The notes: generated from the sequence alone by a model not told the origin. A stretch of DNA of 64,000 bases from Prunella strophiata (GCA_036583965.1 JAZBQD010000015.1:86492809-86556808); one strand, 5' to 3'; shown: positions 15,851-28,925, numbered from the stretch's first letter. Program-made: numbers and translations.

Positions 15851-16782
15851 TGCCCGGGCGTTTAAAGGACGCCTTTCCCTCTCAGCCTTGAGGGCACACC
15901 CGGCCCGTGTAGGGGACTGAAATCGCCGCACCCTGAGCTACTGTCATCCCTGAAGTGCCAGCTCTGTCTCGCCCTGCCGCCTGCCTCCTCCCTGTGCAAA
16001 GGGAAGCTGAAGCTGAGGCACCTCCTCTCCTCAGACAAAACTGTCTTCTAGCTCAAAGACATGTCCTCGCTCCTCTGTGTCACACAGTCTGGTTCACAGC
16101 TCGGCAGTGATTTTGGCAGGTGGCTCCGAGGGAGTCATCGCAGAGCTCTGTGCGCCCTGAATTATTTCCGATGGACGCGCCGGGTCCCTCCCCGTGTGTC
16201 ACAGGGGTAGCACACGGGGCAAAGCCCTACCCGCTTCAATTTCCCTCCACCGGCAGCTTTCTTAGGGCTATAAACCCCGCCACTGATCTCTTCCCAACGA
16301 GAAAGTAGGGAAGAGATGGTCCTGGGGGTCATTCACCTTCCCGGCGTCGAGGTTCCCCAGCCGGTCTGAGTTACCGAGCTCACCCCTGAGTGTCCCCCCA
16401 GCCCGGTTCCCACATGCCGGACGGATCTTTTCTACTCCCTCCTGCCTGTTCTGCTGGCCCCCAAGGCGAGCCGCAGGAACATTTAGATAAATCCGGCTCC
16501 TGATTCTCTGCGGGGAGTTTAGGCTTGGTTATTCTTCTCACTGTTGCTTTCCAGTTCTCCCTGCCCCAGTGCCGCCCGGCTGGGGAAAAGCTCAACGCAG
16601 CTGATTTCCGCCGGCTCACTGACATATAAATAGCTTTTATTTTCTTTTTTTTCTTTTTTTTTTTTTTTTTTTTTTTTCTTTATTTCTCCAAAGTAATTTT
16701 TGGCAGGGGCCGGCCTGCGCCCGTGGGGCCGCTTGCAGCTCAGGCGGCCCCAGGGCCGGCAGAGGCGGCGCTCCGCGCTGTG

Positions 16783-16914
16783 CGGGACAGACACGCGGCT
16801 CCGTCCGGGACAGACACCCGGCTCTATCCGGGACAGACACGCGGCTCTATCCGGGACAGACACCCGGCTCTATCCGGGACAGACACCCCGCTCCGTCCGG
16901 ACAGGACACCCCGC
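16783..16914. repeat. 23-bp minisatellite
   Basis: About 5.7 copies of a 23-base unit close to CGGGACAGACACCCGGCTCTATC. Units alternate between ACGCGG and ACCCGG variants, and between TCCGTC and TCTATC endings. The last unit is diverged (CCGGACAGGACACC). Confidence 0.95.
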
Positions 16915-19900
16915 GGAGACGCGTGGCTGCGGCCGGCAGCGGGGCGGGATCGCTCCCCGGCAGGGTCGGGGGGAAGCACCTCCCGCCCCGTTCTCTGCCC
17001 AGGCTGAGCTCCCGGAGTCGGTGTTTTCGGAAGGAGAAAGGAGAGATTCAGGTTGGTGTGGGCTCTCCTCGGCTTTTACGAGCTGGGGGGAAGCGCGATG
17101 CCGCTGTCCCCGGGATGAGGGCTGCCTTCACTGCGCGCACGGGGCGTCTTCTCGGGCTCTCCTTACAGCAAGAGGGGGACGGAAAGAAAGAGGCAAAAAC
17201 CGGCAGGACATAAAAACACCCCAAACACGGCAAACCCTACAGAACAAAGACAAAAAAGGAGAAGAAAAAAATACAGATACTCCCCGCCCTTTTTCACTCG
17301 CACTTTGCGGTCCAACACGATTCAATTACTTTTGGGAGGCAGGCGCCCGAGAAGGGGAGGTGCTGTGTCTCGGATGTTAGCGGAGAGGTTTTTCCTCGGT
17401 TGAACTGGGGGTTTGTGCCTTGTTTTTATGCCCTGCTGTGGGGAGACGGGTCCCCGAGCAGGGCAGTCTCAACCCTGTGGCCAGTGGATCTGGGAGAGCC
17501 CGTCCGATGAGCGACTTGGGATGTTGCAAAGGAGAGAAAAGAAAGGATAAGGAGAAGAAATCCGTATGCGCCCATCAGTGACCGCCCTGTCCACTATGCT
17601 GTCTCCCAGCTACTCAGTCTAGCAGAGTTTGGGTTTTTTCCAAGCCCGCTTCCCACAGGAGAGAAGCTCTCCGAGTGCAACAGGTCGCTTCAGCTGCTCC
17701 CGGGACCTCATGAAACCAAGTGCCCCTTCCCTGTCCTTCCTCCTCCGGCTCCCCGCGTCGCGACTTTGCTCTGGGATACGCTTTGAAGGGGGATGCGGGA
17801 CGTCCCGCTTGGACAAGACGCGGAGCCGTCGGCCCTGCGCAGCCTCCGCAGAGGAGCAGGAGGAGCAGGATGAGGATGCTGTGTCCCTGAGTTTCGGCAC
17901 TGTGGTACCTTTATGCACGTCTCTGCCTTTCCCCCTCGCAACCCCACACCCCCTTCTGAGACCCCCTTTGCCCCCGGCCCGGTGTGTGAATCCCCAGAGT
18001 GTTGTCAGGAGGCTGATCAGTTTGGAAATCAGCAAATAAATACTTATAAATGCATACAAATAGCAACTTTTTTCAGTGCCAAATGACGGTGTGGGAGAGG
18101 TGTTTGAGAGGCAATTGTTTGGAAGCGAGATGAAAACTTTTTTTGGAGGGGGGAGAAAAAGCGAAGTTTTTTCCGAGAGCACGTGGGTCTCACCTGCTCC
18201 TTTAATATTTATTTGCTAAACTAACTGCACTAAACCAACTAAACAAGCAAAACCGGCAAGTAATCAGGAGTTAATACCGAGCACACACTGCGGTGTCAAT
18301 GCAATCCAGCTACCGACGACTGGCTGGTGTTTGCATGAGCAACCACACGGCACAAATTCCCATGCTCTGGACCTCGTAGGGAAAGGTAACCCGTACATTC
18401 TGCTTCACCAGGTGCCTTTCTCACCCTAGGCCCTTAGGGGCTAGCTACTGTCATTGCCATGTCCAGAAAACGAGCTCCTGAAAAGATTATCCCTATGAGG
18501 AAAGCATCGGTGGGGTAAAACTCCGGGCTTCGTCTTTTTTTTGGATTCCCCAGGGAGTAGTTGTATGGTCTCAAGTACAAATGTGGTGAGGTTTTTTTTT
18601 TTGTTTTGTTTTGTTTTTTTTTTTTTCCCTTGCAAAGCACAATAAATTCATGCTAGAGGATACCAAGCACTTCTGTCTTTAGAAAAATAAATCTATCCAC
18701 TATATGCAGGTCAAGATCTTACTATTTGTTCACTCCAACTTGGATGCTCTCTTCTGTTGTACATTTAATTTTCTAAACAGACAAAACCCACCCAGTTTTA
18801 AGAAAAAAAAAAAATTGCATTTGCAGCTTGGATATAAAATTGGAGTATTTTCTGGGCAATTCTCTTTACTCACGTGTCCTTCAAAAAGCTTTTGCATTTG
18901 ACACACAGGCAACTATTTTGCCAACAACCTCATAGCTGCAGTAGATTGCAGTTTTACTGATCATGCCACCCCAAAATAATTACAAATAAGTTCTATTTTA
19001 CATTTATTTTCAATTTTTCATCAATAACATTGTCAGATGAAATCCAGAAAAGGATATGCTGCCTAAGGTCCTTCAACACGTTGTGTTTGATGAAGAGGTT
19101 ATTGCTAATTATAAATGTTCTAGGAAGGGCTGCTTTTCTCTAGGCAAAGCTTCACCACCTTTGCTACCCCCTTGCCCTAAAATCCACTGATGCAACTGCA
19201 CATGTCCTGAGTACAAAACACAGTTACACTCCAGCATTAAGTCTCCACATGGGGAGTTTTGCTTGGATTAAGATTTCGAAACTGAGCTCATAATAAGATA
19301 TGCCATAAAACCTCAAACAACCCTCCTCCCCCAGGGATATTTATCTTACACATTTAATTGCCCAGTAAAATAAATTCTGTATGTGTACACTTATATGGGA
19401 AGGATTTTGATCTGGTAATTTCAGTGTATCTTCTGATCTGTAGCAGCTTAGAATGACATCCTTGAAAACTGTGCAGAAGCAGAAACTGTGCCCTGCTAAA
19501 TAATGCCTATTCAGCTGCTAAATATTTACACATAGGCAGGAATGAGCTTTCCTTGTAATGCTATCTCTTAACTCTATATTAGCATTCAAGAAGAAAAACA
19601 AATGCAAGTCATTTAAGCATAGGCCAAATCCCTGCTTCTGCTAAAGCAAATAGCAGAGCTCCACTGACTTGCACGGAGCAGAATGGGGCTCCTTCATGTT
19701 ACCTCCATGTCATATTAGCACTGTCATTTTTGTAATGACTTCCCTCTTACAGCACTCACTGCTGTACAATAAGCTTCAACAAACCCTCGAGAAGTGCAGT
19801 GTTATTAGTTTATCTGCTTTACAGATAAGTAAACTGATGGAAGGGGAAGATAAGGAATTTCCCCAAGGTCTTGCAGCTGGTTTGCTTGAGATCAAGGGAA

Positions 19901-20613
19901 GGAAAGGAAACCAAGAACAGGGACTCAACTAACCACCAGAACATGTCCCATAGCCAGGAAAGCTATGTTGAGAGGAGGAGCAGGCAACTGGAAACTCCAT
20001 AAAACAGGACATTCTCTACTCTTTGGTGGCTAAGCTTGGGCACTCACGTTTGAAACTCTCAGCTTCTCCAATGACACTTTGGTGTTGCATCCATCCTGGC
20101 ATGACATGATATAATGGAAGTGGAATTTCATTTTCAGTGCATTGAATAAAACACCCTAATAAGACATGTTTAGAAAACAAAGCCTGGTATTACCCACAGC
20201 AGAGTTTTAATAAAATCTACTTTGATATTTCTATGCTAACATTGGAACTGCTGTCTGCAAGGCATATATTTTAAAGTGTCAAATAATTACAATAAGACAT
20301 ATTACTGGAAAATGACTGTTGGAGGCTCTGACGTCCAAACCAAAATTATTCTGCAAAAATTAATCTCTTAAATGATTTTTTTTTTTTTTTAAACAAGAAA
20401 CTTCCAGAGCTCTAGTCTTTAATCTAGCATGGCTTGTATGCAGCTGCAACACATTTAGCCTTTAACATTAGCTCTAGCCATTGTCCTAGGACATGTCTAC
20501 ACCCCACGACACTTTATGGTATTAAAAGAATTGCTGTGTGGCTACAGCAACTTGTCACTAAGATATATCACTCAGTGGAGAGCAAGACAAAACAAAACCA
20601 GTGAACAACATGG

Positions 20614-20614
<1 letters not shown>

Positions 20615-20655
<41 letters not shown>
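20615..20655. repeat. Poly-T run (41 bases)
   Basis: An uninterrupted T run with no flanking target-site duplication or retrocopy body that I could recognise. It is listed because it exceeds most read-through lengths and is likely variable. Confidence 0.95.
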
Positions 20656-23600
20656 CCCATGGCAGCTTATGCTATGGTTATAGTTTGCTTGGCTCAGTTG
20701 GGTTTAGGTGGTGTTTTATACCAAAATGTCCTGCCTGACAACTATGGAGCAAAACTTCTGGAGGTGAGTGAAAGAGCAGGCTGAGCACTGGATAATCTGC
20801 TGTAATCGTTCCATAGAGCCATTGAAGGAATACCAACCCGCTACATGTACAATCTAATTGCAGTCAGGGGCTGATGAAACAGCTCTTGCGCCAGCCGCCT
20901 CCCTCTGCCAAAGGGAAACGAGGGCGCAGGTGGGAGGCTATGGCTGACAAGCACCCACATTACAGCTGTCCTGGGGATTTTCACCTCGGTGTCCACTCCA
21001 GCGGCTGCAGGCACCACCACGCCAGGTTCAGCTCGTTTAGACCGTCATCTTCACACCCAGGAACGCAAACACTCGGACACTGGACAAACAAACTTTTTAT
21101 TCTCCATAGCGTGGTATTACCATACTGGTACATTGGCACTTTCCCAAATTCATCTGGGAACTTTGTCCATGAGCAAATTTGAGACCAAGTGCCGTGCAAG
21201 AAGGACAAAGAGATGCACCAGCCTCCCACGGGAACCAGACCCCCCCCACACCTGGGCACATCCCATCTCTCCCCAGGTCTCCCCTTGGGAGAGGCACAGA
21301 GCCATCAGCAGCCACGCAGGCTGTTTACACCGCGCGAGTGGAAGCGATTGCGAAGCCCCAGCGCCTTTGCAAGTGAAATCAGTCTTGAGCTGATGAGCTG
21401 CTCCCTTCACAGTGCTCTCTCCGGAGCGGGAGCGAAGCCCTCCGACTGCAGGCTGACGAGCCTGCCGGAGAGAAGCGATAAAGGAAAAACGCTAAAGCTT
21501 GGGTTTCTTTTCCTAAGACTTTGGCGCCCCTGTGTGTCTTCTTTTTGGGAAATTCAGCTGAAGAACAACCCCAAGGTTTTCTCCCTTTAATCCAGCACCA
21601 GAAACACTCGAAACTAGGAGAGCTCTGCCAGGACAGCCTGCATATGCTACCCCGTGGTCTGACTCTAATTTGAGCTGTGCCATTTCCACTCCTTACCTCT
21701 CCTCCTTTAGATGCTGGAGGATTGCTGGAATTGCCTTCTTTGGCAACTTTACCCAAAGTGACTAATGTGCTTAGAACACCACTTCATGGAGTCAGGACAT
21801 TTTTCATCTGAAATCCAGACTGGAATGGGCCTTAAAGACAACAGGGTTTTGGGTTTTTTTTTTTTTTTTTTTTAAAAGCATATGATGTATCTTAGGCTAT
21901 CAAAGTGTCAGATTTACAAACTAGATGGGCAATACATGCCCAAAATACTTGTCTGTATCTCTGCATCAGGGTTGCACTACGATCAGTTCAAAGGTGAAGG
22001 CAGAGGTAGAGGAAATTTGACACAAAAATTTAGCAAAATCCTAAGATGAACTTAGGTAAATATTTCTTTTTCTGTGAGGTAGTTGGCATTATTTATTAAT
22101 TCTATATCTTCAAAATATCTGTGACAGAGGAATTAAGTGATTTACCTAAGGGTACAGGGATGTGGCAGGCAGCTGGACATAGAGGAAGGAAATCCAACCA
22201 GTCCTGAGCTCTGGCAAGATTTACTCTGTTGGAGGTCCTGGTACAAATGGGCTCTGCAGAAATGAGTCTCATAAGTCTTTGTCCCCTTTCCTGCCTTCCA
22301 GCTGTCAGTCCTTATTTCAAAACAAGTAAGAGACGGGCATGTCTGAGGGGTGTGGTGTTTATTTGGGGCTATTTAGAAAACATACAAACACACACTCTGC
22401 AAAGTGTCACTGGAAAAAATATGGCATGCAAACACAGGCAGGCTATCACTTGCCCCAGAGTCAGCATCACCTGCTCCACACTGAACCTTGCTAACCTGGA
22501 AAAGGCCCTCCTTTCCTGACACCAGAGCCTGCCTTTAGACAGATGGCCCCAGCTGTAGGCAATGTAGGTGCAGGCCTACCCTGCCTAAATTTATGGGTGG
22601 GTGGTTACCTTGCCTTCATTTTCCACCTGGAGAGCTTATTACTCCTTTCACCAGCTCTTCCACTGTAGCCTTCCTTGTCAGAGGTAAATCTGCTCCCTAA
22701 GGCAACCACACCAGGGGAAATTATCCCAAAAACTTCTCCCACCTGCTTCCCCCCCTCATTTAGTTTTTTGTTTCTACCCTTCCTTCATGCAGTATCAAGT
22801 TGCCCTGCCAAAGTTTTTGGTAAGGCACACTGTTGAATTCAGGTAGTCCAGCCTAAAAATAACCCTGAAGAAAAAATTAAGGTGTTGTTTAATTCAGGGG
22901 ACCTGTCCTGTGTTAGGACTTAGGTCATCTGCCTTGATGCCTGTTCCCCTGCTGGATATTGGCATGCCTCAACCTCTATTTGGTCTTGCATGCTGTGGGC
23001 TGCATTTCAAAACCTAAGAACAAGTTACTACTTAATCTTCTTTTAGATCCATTAAAGAAACCGAGCTTTACTAACAGTCTAGTCCTTATGTGGAACCTTC
23101 TCAAGAGCAAAAGCCTTTCCCCACAGTTCCTGGGAATCCTGCTCCTGGCAGCACAACCAGTAGGGTGATGCAAACTCCTTTGCTTGCCTCAATTTTCTGC
23201 TCTCCCCTCGCAGAGAAAAAGTGGTGCTTCTTTATTTTACAAGGCTGGTGGTGCTGGCCACAAAAGCTGCTGGGTGAGTGTGAGGTGAAACTCATCCTAG
23301 GATCATATGAAATTGATTTCCAGTGCAGGAAAAGATTTTCTATATTTTTACCCTATGACAGGGCCCATTGACTAAATAGGGGATACATCCCACTTGTGAG
23401 GGAGCAGAGCACAAGCACTGCTCCTAAGGGCTGTAAGCCCCAAATGCCTGCACTAATGGGCAACAACTAATGTGTTGGTTTGACCAGGTTTACAGGCTGT
23501 TGATTGTGCATAAGAATTTAGAGCATGAACAAAAAATTGTCCCATAAATGGGCTGGCTGCATTTTAAGCTAAATTAGCCCCACAGTGAATGGCCTCCTCG

Positions 23601-24535
23601 ACTGTATTACAGCATGACTGAGCCTGCACTGGGATTGAAAGGGATTCATGTGGCTGGTTAAGAGTAACGTTATTAGGATTATTATTGGGGGCTGGACCAG
23701 CCCCAATAGGAATTGCAATTATTCAGAACCTTTGAGCTACAATTATGTGTGACAGAAGAAACCCAAGTATGATGGCAGAGAGTATCTGGGCCTTTATGGC
23801 TAAGTAACTCACAAGCAGACAGGGCTTAGGGCTCTGACAGACGGGTTGTGGTGAAGCTTACTGTACTGGTTGAAGATGTTTCCCTCTCCAGCCACTCACT
23901 GCAATAAAAAAGCTGGCACAAGGGAATTGGTTCCTCAGCCTCAGTTGCTCTTGGTAGGATCTCAGCACCTCAGGCTGTGGTTTCACACCACGGAGAGTTC
24001 AATGACAATAGCAGCCTTAAGGGATTCACACCCTCTTCCACACACTCTTGACAACTGTTTGCAGACCTGCTGGACTGATTCAGTTTGTTACAGGAAAAGA
24101 AAAAGAAAAAAGAAAGAGGGAAGGATCACTGTTCCCTCCAAATTTACGCAGACCAAGGCCTGAAACTGCTTACAGTCTGCTCCAATCTCTCCAGTCAACT
24201 GAAGGCATAGGATGGGAACAGTCACCAATTTGGAAAACAGGGGCCTTACCTTAAACTGCTGCCGAGGATGATTTTTTCCCTGCCTCCCTTTCATTGCTGT
24301 GCCGGGAAAGTGTTTTGCTTTTGCTTGCAGCCTCTCGGAGGGTGGGAGCTCTAGTCCTTGCAGGCAATCTCTCCTGGCTGGACCGTGCCCTGCAAGCAAG
24401 GAGACAGAAGGCATGCATGATATTGGAATGGAAGCAGCCTGGACAACAGTGTTTGGAACAGCAGGAAATTTTGCTGATGTTTTCCTCTCCGGGTTCGTCC
24501 CAGCCGGTTTACACGCGGCAGGAAAAAACTCCCCT

Positions 24536-24769
24536 TTTGTAATGGGTGACTACCTACAATTTATTGGAACAGAGCTGTTGCTAAACACATGGAGTAGCGA
24601 TGTATTAACACATTGTAAAAGGCTGTTTGATCACCATGGGATTCCAGATGAGCTAACAACAGAAAATAAGCCATGATTCACAAATGACTCATTTCAGCAT
24701 TTCTCTTTGATGCAGCAGTTCAAGCAAGCCCTGTCTATGCACATTCAAATGAGTTCACTGAATAGTCAT
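24536..24769 (+). pseudogene. Decayed Ty3/gypsy-type integrase fragment
   Basis: The frame reads VMGDYLQFIGTEL, then KRLFDHHGIPDELTTENKP, a stop (TGA at 24674-24676), and then FTNDSFQHFS in the same frame, ending at a second stop. Retroviral-type integrase cores of Ty3/gypsy elements have a V-x-D-Y-x-S-K-x-I-E strand and the block F-x-x-x-G-I-P-x-x-x-x-x-D-N-G-P-x-F. The order and spacing match this closely, with the catalytic DNG changed to ENK. The first Asp is kept in GDY. It is therefore a dead remnant of about 75 residues. No LTRs, reverse transcriptase or other domains were found next to it. Sequence upstream in the same frame (24299-24535) is open but unrecognisable. Confidence 0.65.
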
Positions 24770-24879
24770 TGAGCCCAGCCATGCCGTGCTTGCAAAGTAA
24801 TTTTTTTTTACATAGTGTAAGTAGAGTTTTTAAGTATAAAAACTGGGCAATTTCTAGCAAGCCGCGTCAACAGTACATT

Positions 24880-25385
24880 TCCCTGATTCGAGCCCTCCAA
24901 GTGCGGGACTCCTGAGAAATCACGCCCCGTGGTTCGGGCATCTCCTTTCAGGTTGAAAATTACAGCCAAGGGTGTGACGTCCCAGGGTGGGACGCTCTTC
25001 CCACGGGCTCGCCACGGCAGTGCCCGCTCCTGCCTTTCGCTGTCCATACCCCATCCGTCTGCCGGGGCTGCGAGCCCTCCTCCTCCTCCTCCTCCTCCTC
25101 CTCCTCCTCCTCCTCTCCCCGCTGCGGGCTGCGATACTTTATCCAGCATTGCCATCCAGTGGCACCGGCGACAAACGACAGCGCAGCTTGCGGATGGGAG
25201 CGGGCACCTTCTGCACTTGAGGCGCTCTATCCGGCCGGGAGGAGGCTTGACAGGCTGGCCCGCACTCGGGCAGCACTCTGGTGGCTGCATGGAGCAAGTC
25301 ATTTATTGCCAGCCCGCAGCGCCGCTCTTTGGAGCCAGCGGCTGTAACCGGGATGTCGCGGAAAAGGCGGCGAATATTTAACATA
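24880..25385. promoter_or_regulatory. Isolated CpG-rich patch
   Basis: About 500 bases of CpG-rich sequence within AT-rich surroundings, containing a CRE-like GTGACGTCC (24975-24983) and a CCT microsatellite. It ends with a small frame starting at ATGTCGCGGAAAAGGCGG, of only 18 codons. No adjacent gene explains it. It could be an orphan promoter for a non-coding transcript or an enhancer, and direction cannot be told. Confidence 0.4.
25076..25114. repeat. (CCT)n microsatellite
   Basis: About thirteen CCT units inside the isolated CpG-rich patch. They encode poly-Leu or poly-Pro in spurious frames. Confidence 0.97.
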
Positions 25386-26019
25386 GGCAGGGAATGCAGT
25401 ACTGACTGAAAGGTACCTGGCCCCTTTCAGAGAATGCCTGCCAGTAGATCCTGCTTTTATTTGAAGTTTTCTGTTGTGCTCTGGTTTTGATTGTTTGTTT
25501 GCTTTTTGTTTTGTTTAGTTTTGTTTTCCCCTGGTGTAAATTCACAGTGCTTTTACAGTCAGAAGTCAGCTTTAGTACTCCCCTATGGATTGCAGAACTG
25601 AGTAGATTATAAATGGTCACTCTAATGCACTCATCTAGCCATATTTTTTTTTCTTTTTCTCTGAGATGTTCCTAGCCAGGTTGCTCCTCAAAACCTCAAG
25701 CATTACGTAATAGACACAGAAGACTACTGGTAAAAATTATCTGTGAAAATATGGGATCATTATTTTCCCAAGAAGACTTGCAATATTTATATTGATCTAG
25801 TCTTTGGAACACATCTATCACCCACCCACTCTTCAGGGCATAGCCATGTGCCATTTCTTGCTGCCCAGAGAGAAATCCTCTGAACCAGCAAGGTTTTAAA
25901 GGATCAAAGCCCAGCCCAAAGGAGCCATTGGCAGCCATTTTTCACTACTATTTGAATGGCAGAAAACTGAAAACCAAGTGTTTGTGTTTAAATTCTAACA
26001 TTTATCATCAGTCCTGGCA
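25386..26019. other. Unique sequence, nothing recognised
   Basis: AT-rich sequence between the CpG patch and the CR1 element. There are no exons, and T-rich tracts occur at 25470-25530 and 25640-25660. Confidence 0.6.
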
Positions 26020-27693
26020 AACTGGGGAGGTACAAGATGACTGGAGGTTAGTCAATGAAAAGCCCATCCCCAAGAAGGGTTGGAAGGAGGATTGGAGGAA
26101 ATACAGGCCTGTCAGCCTGTCCTTGGTGCTGGGAAAGGTTATGGAGCAGATCATCTTGGGTGCAATCACATGGCCCAGTCAGGGAATCAGGCCCAGCTAG
26201 CATGGGTTCATGAAAGGCAGGTCCTGCTCGACCAGCCTGATCTCCTGTTATGCCCAGGTGATCTGCCTGGTGGGTGAGGGAAAGGTTGTGGATGTTATCT
26301 ACCTGGACTTTTGTGGCACAATTCTGGACAAGCTGGCAGCCCACAGCTTGCTTAGGGGCACTGTTTGCTGGGTTAAAACCTGTCTGGATGGTCACCCACT
26401 GTGGTGGTAGATGGTGGCACATCCCCTTGAAGGCTGGTCATTAGTGGGGCTTCCCCCAGCTCAGTACTGGGGACAGTTCTGCTTAATATCTTTATCCACA
26501 ACCTGGATGAAGGGATTGAGTGTATCCTCAGTAAAGTCATGGATTGTTGCCCTGATTTTTTAAGTTTCTCTAAAGCCTTCTGATGTTTACATTCTTGTGC
26601 AGAACTTTCTCACACACTCTTTGTAAATAACTTATTGTTTTGTCATTCCTCTATGGAGGAAGAGCAACTTGATGGACTGTTGAGTTGTCCAGTGGCATTG
26701 AGGAGGTGGCACTGTCACCCTCCAATGACACTGGGATTTCAGAAAACTATAAATGGAGTCAGATTTCAATAAACTCTCTTTTTACTCTCTCACACCTTGC
26801 AAAGAGCTGCTGTCCGCGTTGTGTCATTTGTGCGCCACAGTGACAATGGATGACACTTAGTTCAGCAGGAGAGTTGATCTGCTGAAAGGCAGGAAGGCTT
26901 TGCAGAAGATCTGGACAGGCTGGACTGAAGGGTCAAGGCCAGTGAAATGAAGTTCAGCGTGACCAGGTGCCAGGTCTTGCACTTTGGCCACAGCCCCATG
27001 CAGCTCTGCAGGATGGGGAACAGAAGTGGCTGGGAAAGGACCTGGGGATGCAGATGGACAGTGCCTGAGCATGAGCCAGCTGTGCCCAGCTGGCCAGGAA
27101 GGCCAAGAAAATCCAGGCCTATATCAGGGACAGTGTGGCCAGCAGGACCAGGGCAGTGACTGCCCTGCAGGACTCGGCACTGGTGAGGCCACAGCTCGAA
27201 TCCTGCGCTCAGTTGTGGGCCCTTCACCACAAGGAAGACACTGAGGGGCTGGAGCTTGTCCAGACAAGGGCAGTGGAGATTAGAGAGTCCCATGAGGAGC
27301 AGCTGATGGATCTGGGGATGCTTAGCCTGGGGAAAAGGAGCCCCTGGGGTGACTCCATGACTCTTTACAACTACCTGAAAGGAGGCTGCAGTCAGGTGGG
27401 AGTTGACCTCTTCTCCCAGTTAACAAGTGACAGCTCAAGAGGAAATGACCTTAAGTTAGATAGGGCAGGTTCAGGTTGAACATCAGGAAGAATTTTTCCC
27501 CTGAAGAGGTGGTAAAGCATTGGAATAGGCTGCCCAGGAAGTGATGGAGTCACCATCCCTAAAGTCTTCAAGAACTGACTGGATGTGGCACTTAGGGCTA
27601 TGGTTTAGTTGGCATGGTAGTGTTTGGTCAAAGGTTGGACTCCATGATCTTGGAGGACTTTTCCAACCTGTTCTTTGAATATATAATCCTATG
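26020..27693 (+). mobile_element. CR1 LINE, 5'-truncated, interrupted by an LTR
   Basis: Decayed CR1 reverse-transcriptase sequence is readable in pieces: YRPVSLSLVLGKVMEQI, VVDVIYLDF, LFNIFIHNLDEGIE and, after the interruption, KFSVTRCQVLHFGHSPMQL and related blocks. These are the order and wording of the CR1 ORF2 C-terminal half. The 3' end continues through the CR1 tail (CAGGCTGCCCAGGAAGTG, ... GGTTGGACTCCATGATCTT) to the terminal ATCCTATG-type repeat at 27686-27693. Many stops and frameshifts make it non-functional. A 301-bp LTR splits it at 26545-26845. Confidence 0.93.
26545..26845 (+). mobile_element. Solo LTR (301 bp) nested in CR1
   Basis: This block of non-CR1 sequence starts TGTTGCCCTG and ends CACAGTGACA, flanked on both sides by the 6-base direct repeat ATGGAT (26539-26544 and 26846-26851). 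The TG...CA ends, a TATAAAT at 26748-26754 and an AATAAA at 26768-26773 fit a retroviral LTR in plus orientation. There is no internal region, so it is a recombined solo LTR. It postdates the CR1 copy it interrupts. The family name is not known to me. Confidence 0.88.
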
Positions 27694-28889
27694 GTAAGTA
27701 GTTGCAGAAGAGGAGTCAAAAGGACTGCTTACTTTTTGCAAAAACTGGGTAAAAGGCACAGCACAGAGGTTACTCTGCAAGTCCCAAGGCAGCTGCTGGC
27801 CCTGCATCACGAGGTAGGTCCTGCTGCCCCAGCAGAGCTTATCACTGCAGACCTGAAGGTGCTGGTTGGTGAACACCAGGGGCAGACTGCTTGGGGACAC
27901 TGTGGTGGCCTGCAGCAGATTTGTCACAAAAGTCTGATAAAAAACCAGTATAAAAAACCAGGGTAACTATGCAACTGAAACCAGGGTGGACTACGTGATA
28001 CTCAAGACCAGGCAGCCAGCAGGAAGAGGACCACACTCCTGGTGTTCCCGTGACAGCAGTCAGGTCCCAGAAGAAATTGAGAGCAAGCAGAAGCTTCAGC
28101 TAACTCCCCAGATGGCCATGTAGTTATCCATGTTGGTGTGGCTGGAGGAAAAGAGAGTAAGAACCCACCTTTGCAAGAGAAAGGTAAGGCAGGGGGGCAT
28201 CAACAGACATGATGTGCTTTAAGACTCAATCAAATAGGATGTAAAACACCACAAATTTCATTCTGTACACACAGCAGCATCACCAGAGCTTAGTCCCTGA
28301 GCAGGTTGGATATTAAATTGATCAAACTGGTAATGAAAGTGGGAATTGTTCCATCTCAGCTGACACAAGGCAGGTGACCTTATTAAAAAATATGCCAGTG
28401 TATTTAATGGGGTAGGGCAGTTTCTTGGGGAATTCATGATTAATGTGGCTATAACTCTGGAGATCCCATCGCTAATGCCCCTGGAAAAAGTCTTACTTCC
28501 GCTATGAGATGGCCCAGCTGAAATTTTTGATATGGTACTGTATGAATACAGGCACATAAATCCACCACTGCTTTCTGTCAGAGATGCCAAGTTACTCCAG
28601 ACCTGCTGTATTGATTAGAGGACACGATGGCCTCGTGCTGGACACAGCAAGCTGGGTGTGTAAGAAACCTCAGAGCCTGCTGAAGGGTGCAGTGTCTCTC
28701 TGTGGTCTGTTCAGGCTGACCACCAGCAGCAACTCAGACTCCTGCAGTGTTTAGTCACAACAGAAGCCACCATCTGAGACACTGGGCTCATGTGATGTCC
28801 TGAGCAAGACCTGGCTTGGAGAAATCTCAGAAGCTACTGACAACCAATGGCCTGGAGCAGGGCAGTGTTTGCAGCTGAGCTCTGCACAC

Positions 28890-28925
<36 letters not shown>

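Larger units (their letters stand above)
15851..24535. other. Intergenic region upstream of TFAP2A, no gene seen
   Basis: GC-rich at 15.9-18.0 kb, then AT-rich unique sequence. Frames are short and without family resemblance. Apart from the minisatellite and poly-T runs listed separately (also 16650-16678, 18591-18628 and 21857-21873), no transposon was recognised. A mildly CpG-rich patch lies at 20870-21480. As the gene-poor flank of a developmental regulator it is a reasonable place for distal enhancers, but nothing in the sequence proves that. Confidence 0.6.

Noticed and set aside
25354..25410. Small frame starting MSRKRRRIFN in the CpG patch
   Set aside because: Only 18 codons, no recognisable family and no evidence of transcription.
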